From positions 312,434,565-312,498,564 of the forward strand of contig NC_133648.1 in assembly GCF_009905375.1 (NCBI RefSeq): a stretch of 64,000 nt of DNA. Reading direction: 5' to 3'. The notes under the pieces were generated by a model. That model did not search any database and had not been told where the DNA came from. It worked only from the letters and a program-made list of their open reading frames with translations. Of this stretch, positions 47,268 to 57,756 are shown in pieces. The position numbers and the translations under genes are program-made. The stretch comes from Apium graveolens. Taxonomy: Eukaryota; Streptophyta; Magnoliopsida; Apiales; Apiaceae. Position 1 is the stretch's first letter. Each line of letters opens with the position of its first letter.

Positions 47268-47856
47268 CAGTTCATACAAGCTGAACTTATTTTAACATTT
47301 TTGACTTAATTTATCAATTACTTTTCAAGTGGGTATGGTGCCTTTGTTTGCAGGCAAGGAAGGGGAGACATGATATATGCTGATCACATGTAATAGCCAC
47401 ACAACTTGAAAAGGACGCTTAGCAATCAAAGGTATAGCTTAAAAATTTATGTTATTGTCCTGTAATCACAGAGTCGTCTTATTTCACCCATCCAATAAAC
47501 CTGGCAGGTACATTTTGCGTCAGATTAACTTAAAATTAGACGTTTTAAGATTTTATTTTATCATCCCCAATGACTTCGATAGTGGAACTGAAACTGGATT
47601 GATTTCATATAAAATCATTGACATCTATTTATCCACTATTAACAGGTTCCTTTTACAAATGCATTGTTGTATTTATAGGATTTCTATCAATCACATGTAT
47701 GTCTAGAATTCTAGAATGATATTTAAAACATTTCACATGTAGTCTTGCTCCTATCTGCTACTATGAGAGATAATATTTTTCCCTCGGGAAATGATAAGAG
47801 TAAAAGTGGACTATTATAGTAACATATCACCTAGAGCATACCCTGGAAATCATAGC
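47268..47856. other. Intergenic / 3' UTR region between convergent genes
   Basis: Downstream of the oxygenase stop. A cag at 47352-47354 may end a 3' UTR intron. The facing short gene on the minus strand ends at 47857. No further gene seen. Confidence 0.45.
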
Positions 47857-48291
47857 CTATGGTGTCGAACTCTTTGGGGTTGGTTTTGGATGCTTTGGGG
47901 TTGGATTTGGGTGAGTTGTTACCCCGTGATAATCGACATGATAAACAAGCTCCTGCTCATCTTCAACTCTTGCTGACTCTTTTCCGAAAGAGTCAGGCTG
48001 GATTGTATCTAACGTTGTGTCCATAGGAAGAACCTGCATCGTGATACACAATTAGACCTTGCTGAACAAATGAGAATGATAGACTCGGAAGTAACAGTCA
48101 TCATATTTCCGTACCTTTATTTTCTGATCTGCATCTAGTTGGCTAGAGTGCAATATTCTGAGATCTCTCAAGGGTCGTCGTCCCAGGAGGTGAAACTGAG
48201 AAGTAGCAGCAGCCACAGCCTCCTTACTTTGCAGATAAATAGCAGCTGTGAGAAAACAGAAGAAAAAGGTGTGCCAAGATCTCATTATCAT
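47857..48291 (-). CDS. Small secreted protein with C-terminal DY motif, peptide-precursor-like (2 exons, 117 aa)
   Basis: Exons 48291-48115 and 48033-47857, each 177 bases; donor AAAG|GTACGG, acceptor cgatgcag, frame kept. Residues 1 to about 27 (MIMRSWHTFFFCFLTAAIYL) form a signal peptide, with likely cleavage near EAVA/AA. A basic stretch, LLGRRPLRDLR, may be a processing region. Near the C-terminus, after acidic EDEQELVY, comes VDYHGVTTHPNPTPKHPKP. An Asp-Tyr followed by a short Pro/His-rich tail is the layout of tyrosine-sulfated plant signalling peptides (RGF/GLV, PSY, CIF), but this tail is not identical to any of them that I know. Role in signalling is therefore inference. It could also be a cell-wall or unknown secreted protein. 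Confidence 0.7.
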
Positions 48292-49542
48292 TAGATTGTT
48301 GTAAATTTTTTCTATGCTTAGAAGTAGAAGAGTAGGAGAAGAGTAAATAGACAGAGGACCCTTATGCAGTGAATTACAAGGAACACACTCTGTATATATG
48401 TACAGAAAGTCAATAATTGATCAAAGGTGGCCCTATGGATTGGTCATGTCCCGGCCCATGCTTATAATATCTAACAGTTTAAGCAAATGAGCTGATTGGC
48501 CCAGATACCTGAAGGACGAAGCATTAGAAGCCTATATCTTATGCTGTATGAGTAGATTCTCATTACTCGAACCAAGTAAATGGCCTTCCTTTAGAATAAC
48601 AAAATTTCACTTCTCAGTTTTCATCACTTAAAACCAAGTATATGCGAACTAGTTATTCACAGTTCCCACCAATTAACCGAAATTGTAAAACAACTATGAC
48701 CCGTTTGGGAATTTGAATTTTATTTGAAATTTTGGATTCGTTCAAAAAACATGTTGCGATTTTAAATTTGGGTTTCATTTGAAATTCAAGATATTCAAAT
48801 ATTAGTATAAATATGAGAATTTAAAATGATAAAACAAATTCTATAATTTGAATTTCATCATTTATGAAATGCATATTTCCAAATACCCTATCACGGAAAT
48901 TCTATTCATGATTTTGCTATCTCGAGGCTGTGATATGATATGGGACAAGTTGATCTACTACTGATCAATTCTGAGATTGTCGCGATGCTATTGCTGTGTG
49001 TAGAAGTGAACGGGTATATCAGTAAATAATCTTCGTCGAATCTCTCCTTAATCACTAATTGAACAAGGAAGATGACAAATTAGCCAAATAAATAAAGAAA
49101 GAAATATGGAAGATGACAAAGAAGAATTGAAAATTTGGTATTCCGCCATTCTATTGGCTTGGATACTTGATCTGATCAATATTGTGGACCTTAACTACAG
49201 ACCATAACTACAGAAGAATCATTTTTAATAAACTGAGTTATAACTTGAGAATAATTTTTTAAAAGAGTATAATTCAACTTTTATTTCATTCCCATGTTTG
49301 GACTTTGGAGTAAAAAGCTAAGATTAAAAATTAAGGTAAGGAAAATGCTAGGTTATAACAATACTTACGTGTAACATGATTAATTGATAGTTTTCTTGTA
49401 ATAAAATGAGATCATGGAAGTTATACGTTCATAAATTAAAACGTGTCTAAGTATTGTGTCATTATTCAAGAAAAGTCTCAAAAATTAATTCGGGGTATAT
49501 AGAACTACTCGATAAAGCTAATGCATTCCCTTCTTCTAATTG
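48292..49542. other. Intergenic, promoter side of the short secreted gene
   Basis: A TATA-like palindromic ctgtatatatgtacag at 48390-48405 lies about 100 bases upstream of the minus-strand start at 48291 and may be its promoter. The stretch 48700-48900 is rich in gaatttgaatttt / gaaattcaa units, MITE-like, with no clear ends. No gene seen. Confidence 0.4.
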
Positions 49543-49658
49543 AATATTTTCAAGAGGCCAACAAAGTGTTGGTGAAGTGGTTGAACTCTTATTCACTTGC
49601 GTGAGTTCAGGATTCGATCTCTTGCGGTACTGGTTAAAAAAATAAATATTTTCAAGAG
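49543..49658 (+). mobile_element. tRNA-derived SINE with 14-bp target-site duplication
   Basis: The body, 49557-49644, contains a box A-like tggtgaagtgg and a box B-like ggattcgatctc about 35 bases further on, the RNA polymerase III promoter parts of a tRNA-derived SINE, and ends in an A-rich tail. It is flanked by identical 14-mers aatattttcaagag at 49543-49556 and 49645-49658, as expected of LINE-driven retroposition. The body is only 88 bp. It inserted upstream of the kinase gene. Confidence 0.75.
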
Positions 49659-50233
49659 TGGAGGGTGAAAATTTGTCTTTTAAATAGCAGTATCTATACT
49701 TGTAAGCAACATGGCGAGTGTAAGCAAGCAGTACTAGTTAGATAATTGACTTTTAAAGTATTCTTTTTGTTACAATCTAAACCTGGTCATTGGTAGTATC
49801 ATGTCCAATAACCAAATGACAAATGCAAATTATCCCAAGAATAAATTAACAAACAAAGTTTACTTGATGAAAGAATTACATTGTGAGGCAGAGGAATATC
49901 TGATTTATAATGACAAAAATGTTAATTCCATTGCCGCCTGCATAGGAAACACCTAGTTATCTGATACTTGTCTTCTTCATTGATGGTTGTTTATGATCTT
50001 CCTGTCAGCTTCTTCGAATTGCCCGAATCGCGGTCTTTATTTATGTCATCATTCACTTTCTCCGCCCATACATTCTTCTGGTGGAAACCTCGAAGCAAAA
50101 CAGACAAAGAAAGAAAGAAAAAAGTTCAAAACAGTATCGGAAAATGAGAAACCTTAGGTAGAGTTTTCTACCTTCATTCATTGTTTAAGCAATCAATTCA
50201 TTGTCAGTATATACGAGCCGATCGTTTGAAGCC
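49659..50233. other. Upstream region of the receptor-like kinase
   Basis: No gene seen. Probable promoter and 5' UTR of the kinase gene; no TATA box stands out. Confidence 0.4.
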
Positions 50234-52614
50234 ATGCCTCGCGTCATATATGAAGGTACCTATCTTCTGATTGCTGAAATGAACAATTTGTCTGAATGTT
50301 TTGAGCTTTAAACTCGGATTAAGTTGATGAGATGATAGATTACCTTTCTTTGTAATGCAGCTATCTCTATGTCTACTTCACAGAATATACAATCCTCGTG
50401 TGAGAAGCCAAAGACGCCTTTGTTCTTTTTCCTTGGGGCGTTAGTTGTGCTTGTAACGTTGTTGATTCTCATAATTGTCATTCGGAGAGTTCTCAGAACA
50501 GAATGGATACAAAATTTTGTACTGCAAAGTGGAAATCATCAAGGTTATGCATCTAACATTTCCATATCTCACTATGTCACAATAGTATTGAGATATAGCT
50601 TGCATTTACTCAAATATGTGTACTTTCAAATTGCAGCAGCAGATTTAGGTGAGCAATTTCACACGATAATCTACTTCAACTTTCAGACGTTAAGGAAGGC
50701 AACTAAGAACTTTCACCAGGATAATTTTTTGGGCAGAGGTGGATTCGGCCTTGTCCATATGGTATTCTTATAAAAAGTTTCCGGAAAAATTTAAATTTGT
50801 TGGTTACTTGTAATAGTAGAAGTTCCTACAGCTAAATTAGGGCTCGATGCCAATTACTGTCACTTTACCAACTTATAGAAAACATGCATTTCTGTTAGAT
50901 GATGTATGTATGAGAATATATCTTTTGTGTAAGGCTGGTTCATTTCCCTTTGATAGAGCCAATTGATCCTATCAGACTTACAATATCATTATGATTCGAC
51001 TTTGACAGGGGAAGCTAGAAGATGGGAGGATAGTTGCTGTGAAGAAATTAGCTATAGACAAATCCCAGCAAGGAGAGTCAGAGTTCCTTGCAGAGGTGAA
51101 GATGATCACAAGCATTCAACACAAAAACCTTGTTCGCCTTATAGGTTGTTGTTCAGACGGTGATCAAAGGCTACTCGTATATGAATACATGAAGAACAAG
51201 AGTTTGGATCTCATACTCTATGGTAGGACCTGCAAAACTCTAGTCATAGTCAGTACTTGTGTTATATCTTAGAAACTACACTTGAGTTTTAGAATACATC
51301 TGCATCTGATATTACCTTCTAGTGAGCCTCGAGATTTTTTATGCAAGTGTCTATGAACTTAGTATTCAATAAGCACTCTTGTAACTTGGATGATGATTTA
51401 TATGTATGTCAATGTTTCATACACAGGGAAGAGCGACCAGTTTCTGAACTGGAGTACTCGAGTCCAGATAATTCTTGGCATTGCTAAAGGATTGCAATAC
51501 CTACACGAGGATTCGCACCTTAGAATCGTACACAGAGATATCAAAGCTAGCAACATTCTGCTAGATTCCAAATTCCAACCAAGAATCAGTGATTTTGGCC
51601 TGGCTAGGTTCTTCCCTGAAGACCAAGCTTATCTCAGCACTAATTTTGCCGGAACATTGTAAGTTCTCTTCCTTGGCCCCTATTTTTAACACCGCCTTAC
51701 CTAATTTATTACCAAAATCCATTGAAAGCTGAATGCATCATTGAAGTTTTGAAGATTTTCAAGTTAGAAGAACAATGCTAGGTAATATTTCCATCAACCA
51801 ACAGTTTAACCATTATGTGTTCTTCACCAAGTGAATAACTTCTGCCTAAATTTATCACAAAAACCTAAACCTCTGACGCACTCCATTTCGTTTCATTAAT
51901 CAGAGAAATTAATTAATGAGCTTGAGACAACAGAATGCATGATTAGTTTAAGTGTTACATAGACTTTTTGTGATTAGAAGTCCATCATATACCCATGTTA
52001 TAATTCATTTGTGATGATACCTTTGTTCTTCTCCTTGCTTGCAGAGGTTATACAGCACCGGAATATGCCATCAAAGGAGAATTATCTGAAAAGGCTGACA
52101 TATATAGTTTCGGAGTTCTGGTACTTGAAATTATCAGCTGTAGGAAAAATACAGATCTTACTTTAAACTCCGACATGCAGTACCTCCCTGAATACGTACG
52201 TTTTCTTACCTTCATAGCAACTATTATTATTTTGATTGTCCGTCGGCTAAGTGACATAACAATAAGCAAAACCTTTATCGTACAACTTCTGTTTAGGCAT
52301 GGAAACTCTTTGAGAGGTCAAAAGTACTGGATCTAGTAGATCCACGTTTGCGAGAAGACGGGTTTCTGGAGAGGGATGTTTTGCAAACAATTCAAGTGGC
52401 TTTTCTATGTCTTCAACCTCACGCAGATCTGCGACCACCAATGTCAGAAGTTGTAGCAATGTTAACCTGCAGAGTTGATATGACCGCAACACCTTTGAAA
52501 CCAACGTTCATGAATAGGAGACGTCGGAAGCAAGAGAACTGGGACACTATTTCAGATGTTTTCCCATCTCCGCAGCAGAGTGATTCGCTTTCTGGTACTC
52601 GTCCTACAAACTAA
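50234..52614 (+). CDS. Transmembrane receptor-like kinase without ectodomain (7 exons, 414 aa)
   Basis: Exons: 50234-50255, 50361-50543, 50637-50761, 51009-51222, 51427-51658, 52045-52195, 52297-52614; 1245 bases, frame kept. The 22-base first exon (MPRVIYE) is inferred from an in-frame donor and acceptor; an ATG at 50369 is the alternative start. One membrane segment at residues 28-48 ([20 protein letters not shown]), then the kinase: glycine loop [10 protein letters not shown]122 in [14 protein letters not shown] at 217-224, DFGLARFF at 237, [20 protein letters not shown], and the C-terminal [13 protein letters not shown]. All catalytic residues are present. The style is that of the cysteine-rich RLK/DLSV group, yet no DUF26 or other ectodomain is encoded; about 14 residues of outer sequence would remain. 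It would act at the plasma membrane, probably with partners; ligand and substrate unknown. Confidence 0.85.
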
Positions 52615-53240
52615 GAGCTTCATTGCTCTAAAGGCCATAATTTTGCAACTCAAAAAATAATTGATGCCTTGTAATTTTGTACTATTTCATTGATAATTTT
52701 GTTAATATCCTCATTGTTCATATTTTTAGCCTGAAACTGGATTTTTATGGCAGATGTAGGCTTGTATGGTATATAAGAGCCAAGTGATTAGTTAGTTAGA
52801 ACAGATGCTCATCTACATTTCCACTTTTCCAGAGACTTGTTTAAGAGGGAGTAATGTTAAAACAATCTTGAATACAAAAAACTGTTTTTTTTTATTAACT
52901 TCACAACTAGTAAAAGGAAGTTTCTTGATTTGCTTGTAGGCTTCATTTGTCAACTAAACTAGACAGTTTGTGGATCTGACAGACTAATTTACATTGTTCA
53001 AAGAGACTGTCAAACATTCAGGGTTCACATTACACCTTGCAATGCACCACAAAATTTTAACATGAAGACATCGTTGTCGACAAAGGTGAATAACATGCAC
53101 CACGAAATTCTGTATAACAAAAGTTTAAAACTGGTCACATTTGATCCAACAAGTTTAGTACAGATTCTTAGAGCTTCTTTTCAAAATTTTACAATAAATC
53201 ATTTTGTAATAAGTATTGCATTTCCAGCAAGCGAAAAAGA
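52615..53240. other. 3' flank of the kinase gene
   Basis: A likely 3' UTR follows the stop at 52612. The rest is AT-rich intergenic sequence with no supported gene. Confidence 0.4.
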
Positions 53241-53950
53241 GGGGCAGCTAAATACTAGGACAAAATATATAATCTTATAAAGAAATAACACTACTAATTT
53301 TGACTCTGATGCTTGTTTGAAGTTTTGTTCTGGCAGCTGACTTCTACTAGCATTCCAGAAATGCATTAGGCCTATTTCTACACCAGTAGGCGTAGCCAGT
53401 CACATGCTGGCATCAAGCTGCGTAAATTGATGGAAAACCCCAAAATTTCTAAACCAAAACCCTAAGAGGATTTGGAAGGAAAAAAGAGAGATATAATCAA
53501 ACAAAACACAAAGAAATCAACAACCTTAATTTAAGTTTAATGAAAATGATTAAAATGAACTCATATACCTCTAATAAGAACTGATGTAGCGGGAGAGAAG
53601 AAAAGATGTGGCGGGAGGGGTGAGGAATTAAGCCGGAGATGAGTTTGAAAAATATAGAAGATGAGATTGTGATCAACAGACAGAAGTAGCGTGTGAATCT
53701 TTGTCCTTTGATAGCTAAAATTTTGCCTGACAGGAGAATATGGTCAGAGTGGTGTATATAACTATATTTTAAACTGTTTACCACCACCTGGACTCTTATG
53801 GCTAAGAGATGGGAAGGGTTGGAGTTGCTCTAATATACCGAAAAAATAGGGGGCACCTATATACTAGGACAAAAGATACAATCTTAAAGGACAATACTTT
53901 GGGCAACTAATTACTAGGACAAAAGAAATAATCTTATAAAGAACAACACT
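53241..53950 (+). repeat. Three copies of an about 50-bp repeat, two in tandem
   Basis: Copies at 53241-53291, 53850-53898 and 53900-53950 share gggca.ctaa.tactaggacaaaa followed by ataatcttataaag. The second and third are adjacent; the first is separated by about 560 bp that ends in gggttggagttgctcta, a MITE-like terminus. No coding function seen. Confidence 0.6.
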
Positions 53951-54590
53951 TCTTCAACCTGAAGAATTAATCCCTGTAAGTCGTAACCTATAAGGGGGTA
54001 TATAGTACTAATGCTCTTCTCATTTAATTAAAGATTTTTGGGTAGTAGCATACAGTAAAAGTGTCAAAGCATAACGTAAAAATGTGTATTGAGATACATC
54101 ATAATAAAACATTTGAAGGGAAGGTACTCTGTATTTACATAGACATATGTCTTAAATAAACGAACCAGATACTGAGGAGCAAGAGTTGTCAGGTACAAAT
54201 GGCACAGAGCACCAGAACATTCTCTTTAGTCATAAGAATTATAACAGCTGACTTCAAGTGAAAAAATATAACCACAAACTTGAAATCAATAATCTTACTT
54301 TGCAAGTATGAAACCAATTAGATATTGGGGTAACAATTTTGTAAATCCTAACCACAATAACCATGGCAGTAATACTTAAACTAATATTAATAAAACTATA
54401 ACCATAACAGAACTCCTCAGTTGTTCCTTCAGTGAGTAATAAAAAAAGATTAACAATAATTCAAATAAAAACAAGGTGCAAACTAGCTCACAGCACCAGC
54501 AGTCTATAAGAAGCCTCATACGGTTCATAATTTCATCAATTCTGAAGAAAAATAAATAAATTAATGCTTGAGATGTCAACTTCAAGTGTG
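53951..54590. other. Intergenic / 3' flank of RRP1-like gene
   Basis: AT-rich; probably includes the 3' UTR of the minus-strand gene that ends at 54591. No gene seen. Confidence 0.4.
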
Positions 54591-56897
54591 TTAAGCAATT
54601 TGACCTTGCATTTTGCGGAGCCTTTTGACAGCAGGGGCAACACGTGCATTTCCTCTTAAACCCTTCTTTTTTAGCATTGGCTTCTTTGTAGCAGGAGGCA
54701 TCTCCCTTATTGGACCTGGAGACAAACCCTTCTTAAGAGCACTGCCTCTGGGGGTAGCAGAGGGAGGTAATCTCATTTCCTGGGGAGGCATTGGGCTGTG
54801 TGGTTTCCACACTATGTTATTCTTGATTGAAAATCTGACTTTCTTGGCACTCTTTTCACTAGTCTCTGCACCTGCATCTTTCTCCTCCAGATCGGTAAAG
54901 TCGGGCTTTTTCTTCATTTTCTCATCCACACTCCTTGCTCTCTTTCTCTTCTTTGAGATGAGTGCGATAGGGACTTCAGGAGAATCAAGTGAACTTGAAC
55001 CATCTTTATCCAAGCCAACCTCGGTAGCAACCTTCTCGAACTGAATCCGAAGATTTGATACAACAGACTCGTTGAAATCTATAAGGTTCTCATTGTTCAC
55101 TGGTTCACTGCTCGAATCCAAGCCATTGGCAATAACCATATCATCATCCTTACTCTCTGAGGAAAAAGCATTCTTTTTTTTCTTTTTACTGCTTCCATCT
55201 GCATCCTTCTTCACCTTCTTTTTCTTTTTGGAAGCCTTGCTTGCAGATGTCCCATTTTCCATCTCACCCGAATTGGTGATCAGTTCAGTACTAGTCCCAT
55301 TTATCCCGTCATTGGCTGTTTCACTGTCCAAGTAAGAGCCACTGTAAATTTGCCTAATATCATCATAAGTCAATTCCTCAGATGGAACAACATCCTTCTT
55401 TTTCTTTTTACCGCTTCCATCTGCATCCTTCTTCACCTTCTTTTTCTTTTTGGAAGCCTTGCTTGCAGATGTCCCATTTTCCATCTCACCCGAATTGGTG
55501 ATCAGTTCAGTACTAGTCCCATTTATCCCGTCATTGGCTGTTTCACTGTCCAAGTAAGAGCCACTGTAAATTTGCCTAATATCATCATAAGTCAATTCCT
55601 CATATGGAACAACATCCTTCTTTTTCTTTTTACCGCTTCCATCTGCATCCTTCTTCACCTTCTTTTTCTTTTTGGAAGCCTTGCTTGCAGATGTCCCATT
55701 TTCCATCTCACCCGAATTAGTGATCAGTTCAGTACTAGTCGCATTTATCCCGTCATTGGCTGTTTCACTGTCCAAGTAAGAGCCACTGTAAATTTGCCTA
55801 ATATCATCATAAGTCAATTCCTCAGATGGAACAACATTCTTCTTTTGCTTTTTACTGCTTCCATCCATCTCCTTCTTCACTTTCTTCTTCTTTTTAGAAG
55901 CTTTGCTTACAGAAGCCCCATTCTCCATCTTTCCAGCCATCTTCACTCCATTCTCAGCAGAAACAATAGGAATCAAATCCGGAACCTCTTCCTCATCTTC
56001 AATTCCACCCTCAGGCACCAATATCTCAACCCCCGAAGCCTCAAAATCCTTCTCCAACTTCAAAAACTCCTCGTGCAAACCAAACAAAACCTTCCTATTC
56101 ACCTGAACACACTCAACCGAAGACCCCAACTCAAAAAACTTCTCCGCAAACCCCATACTCAACGCCAAACTCCCAACCCTCATCGTCTCATCCTCCACCT
56201 CCTCCCCCACCTTCTTCCTCTCCACCAACTCCCTCCCATTCCTAACAAAAACCTCGAACACATTACTCTTAATCTTCCCAATCAAAACCTTATCATTACA
56301 CTTCCCCATCACACCAAACAAAACCCCAAACAAAACCCACCCCACCTCCTTCCTCACCGGCAAAAACCCCTTTAACTCATCCAAAAACACCGACGCAACA
56401 TGATAACTCACTCCATTCCCTACCCCCTTCTTCTCCTTTGCGAAAAAAACCCGATTTTCCAAAACCCCAACAAATCTTTTCACAACCTCCAAATCCCAAT
56501 TACTCCTCTTCATTAGCACAAAACCCGCATTCACAAACCTCCTAATCAACAAATAAAACTTATCTAGCCTATGCCCATCAATCCCGGTCCACTCGCGCCG
56601 CATCGTAACCAAGAAAACAGAGAAATACTCAACAGATAACAAAAAGGGCAACTTATAAAGCAAACAAGACAACGAATTAATGAGATCAGATTGCACCGGA
56701 GCTTTATCAGCATGCCAAACAGTAAAGAACAGACCTTTCCATATCTTCTTGAGCTCTTCGTGTGAGATTTGATCTTGCGATTGAAGATACTGTTTGAGAA
56801 GCTTTAAAGCTTTGTCTCGGGTTGATTTGTTGCAAGATGCTAATTGTTTGATAAGGGTTTGTGTAGATTGTGATTCTGTTATTTGGGTCGTAGCCAT
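54591..56897 (-). CDS. RRP1: Ribosomal RNA processing protein 1 homologue (RRP1/NOP52), 768 aa, intronless
   Basis: Residues from about 15 to 230 match the NOP52/RRP1 domain: LIKQLASCNKSTRDKALKLL, WKGLFFTVWHADKAPVQSDL, REWTGIDGHRLDKFYLLIRR, and FLDELKGFLPV. The family acts in the nucleolus in 60S subunit maturation and ITS1 processing. The middle (from about 325) is Lys-rich with internal tandem repeats, and the C-terminus (VRFSIKNNIVWKPHSPMPP; LPPSATPRGSALKKG) is basic and conserved in plant homologues. No intron is needed. The long open frames on the opposite strand are shadows of the repeats. The start at 56897 (MATTQITESQ) is the first ATG. Confidence 0.88.
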   Translation of the reverse strand: MATTQITESQSTQTLIKQLASCNKSTRDKALKLLKQYLQSQDQISHEELKKIWKGLFFTVWHADKAPVQSDLINSLSCLLYKLPFLLSVEYFSVFLVTMRREWTGIDGHRLDKFYLLIRRFVNAGFVLMKRSNWDLEVVKRFVGVLENRVFFAKEKKGVGNGVSYHVASVFLDELKGFLPVRKEVGWVLFGVLFGVMGKCNDKVLIGKIKSNVFEVFVRNGRELVERKKVGEEVEDETMRVGSLALSMGFAEKFFELGSSVECVQVNRKVLFGLHEEFLKLEKDFEASGVEILVPEGGIEDEEEVPDLIPIVSAENGVKMAGKMENGASVSKASKKKKKVKKEMDGSSKKQKKNVVPSEELTYDDIRQIYSGSYLDSETANDGINATSTELITNSGEMENGTSASKASKKKKKVKKDADGSGKKKKKDVVPYEELTYDDIRQIYSGSYLDSETANDGINGTSTELITNSGEMENGTSASKASKKKKKVKKDADGSGKKKKKDVVPSEELTYDDIRQIYSGSYLDSETANDGINGTSTELITNSGEMENGTSASKASKKKKKVKKDADGSSKKKKKNAFSSESKDDDMVIANGLDSSSEPVNNENLIDFNESVVSNLRIQFEKVATEVGLDKDGSSSLDSPEVPIALISKKRKRARSVDEKMKKKPDFTDLEEKDAGAETSEKSAKKVRFSIKNNIVWKPHSPMPPQEMRLPPSATPRGSALKKGLSPGPIREMPPATKKPMLKKKGLRGNARVAPAVKRLRKMQGQIA
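55170..55925 (-). repeat. 222-bp in-frame tandem repeats within the RRP1-like gene
   Basis: Units at 55704-55925, 55482-55703 and 55260-55481, plus a partial unit at 55170-55259. Each encodes 74 residues: ENG.S.SKASKKKKKVKK, a KKKKK run, then EELTYDDIRQIYSGSYLDSE. The second and third units are almost identical in DNA, the first less so, which implies recent amplification from the first. Length is a multiple of three, so copy changes keep the frame. Confidence 0.9.
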
Positions 56898-57756
56898 TTT
56901 TGAGATTTGTTGTGTAGAGGTTGGATTGTATGAAGAGAATGACTGAATGAGTGTGTTTTGTAGAGGCGGAGAAGAAAATAAAACCCTAGATTTTATGATT
57001 TGGGTTTAAAGTTTATACAAAAGGTTAAAAACCCTCTGGCGGGGCGGGCTGGCTTGGTTTCCGGACTCGGATATGCAAAAATTTGAACTTTAATATTAGG
57101 ATTTATTTTACGGTATATCGAAAATTCGAATAAGAAGTTAAAAACTGTTTTTGTAAATTAATTAGTTTTATAATTAACCTTATTATATTTTAGTTATGGT
57201 GTTTTTTTATATATTTTAATTTATGAAAGATGAATAATTATTATAAAATTTAAGTTGTGCAAGATTATACATATTTTATTTTTTATAAATTTACTTGTTC
57301 ATGCTTACTCTGTTTATGTCAACTTGAATAATTTTGGATGATTTGTATAAATATATATCAATGTAGGGTGATATAGGTATACAACAAATTGAATGTCATT
57401 ATGTATTATATAATTTAAAATATTAGAGAAAACTAATACATATCAAATAAAAATTAATAATTTAAAATGTAGTTACTCAATTTTATTTGAGGATGTTAAA
57501 GTTGTTTAGGTACATGTTAGTCAGGAGTTAACTTTTGGCATGGTTTTGGTGTAACGTGTATGAGATTATTGATTTTACATAACAGAGTAATTCAATTTGA
57601 CAGATAATGATTGAGAGTTAAATTTCATCTTAAATTTATCATGTATTAAATGTAATGAAAAAAAACAATTGTAATACATAAATTAATATTTTGGATTTAA
57701 ATTTAAAATTTAAAATAATAAGAATTTAATATTAAATGTTATTTATGTTGATGTAT
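56898..57756. other. RRP1-like promoter side and AT-rich intergenic DNA
   Basis: A likely 5' UTR and promoter lies directly upstream of 56897; no clear TATA box. From 57100 the sequence is very AT-rich without a supported gene. Confidence 0.4.

Noticed and set aside
49557..49644. Functional tRNA gene
   Set aside because: The sequence does not fold into a full cloverleaf by eye, box B is degenerate, and the long target duplication and A-rich tail mark a retroposon.
55350..56375. 341-residue open frame on the plus strand across the RRP1-like gene
   Set aside because: It is antisense to a well-supported gene, and its length comes from the Lys-rich tandem repeats having no stops in this frame; the translation is low-complexity.
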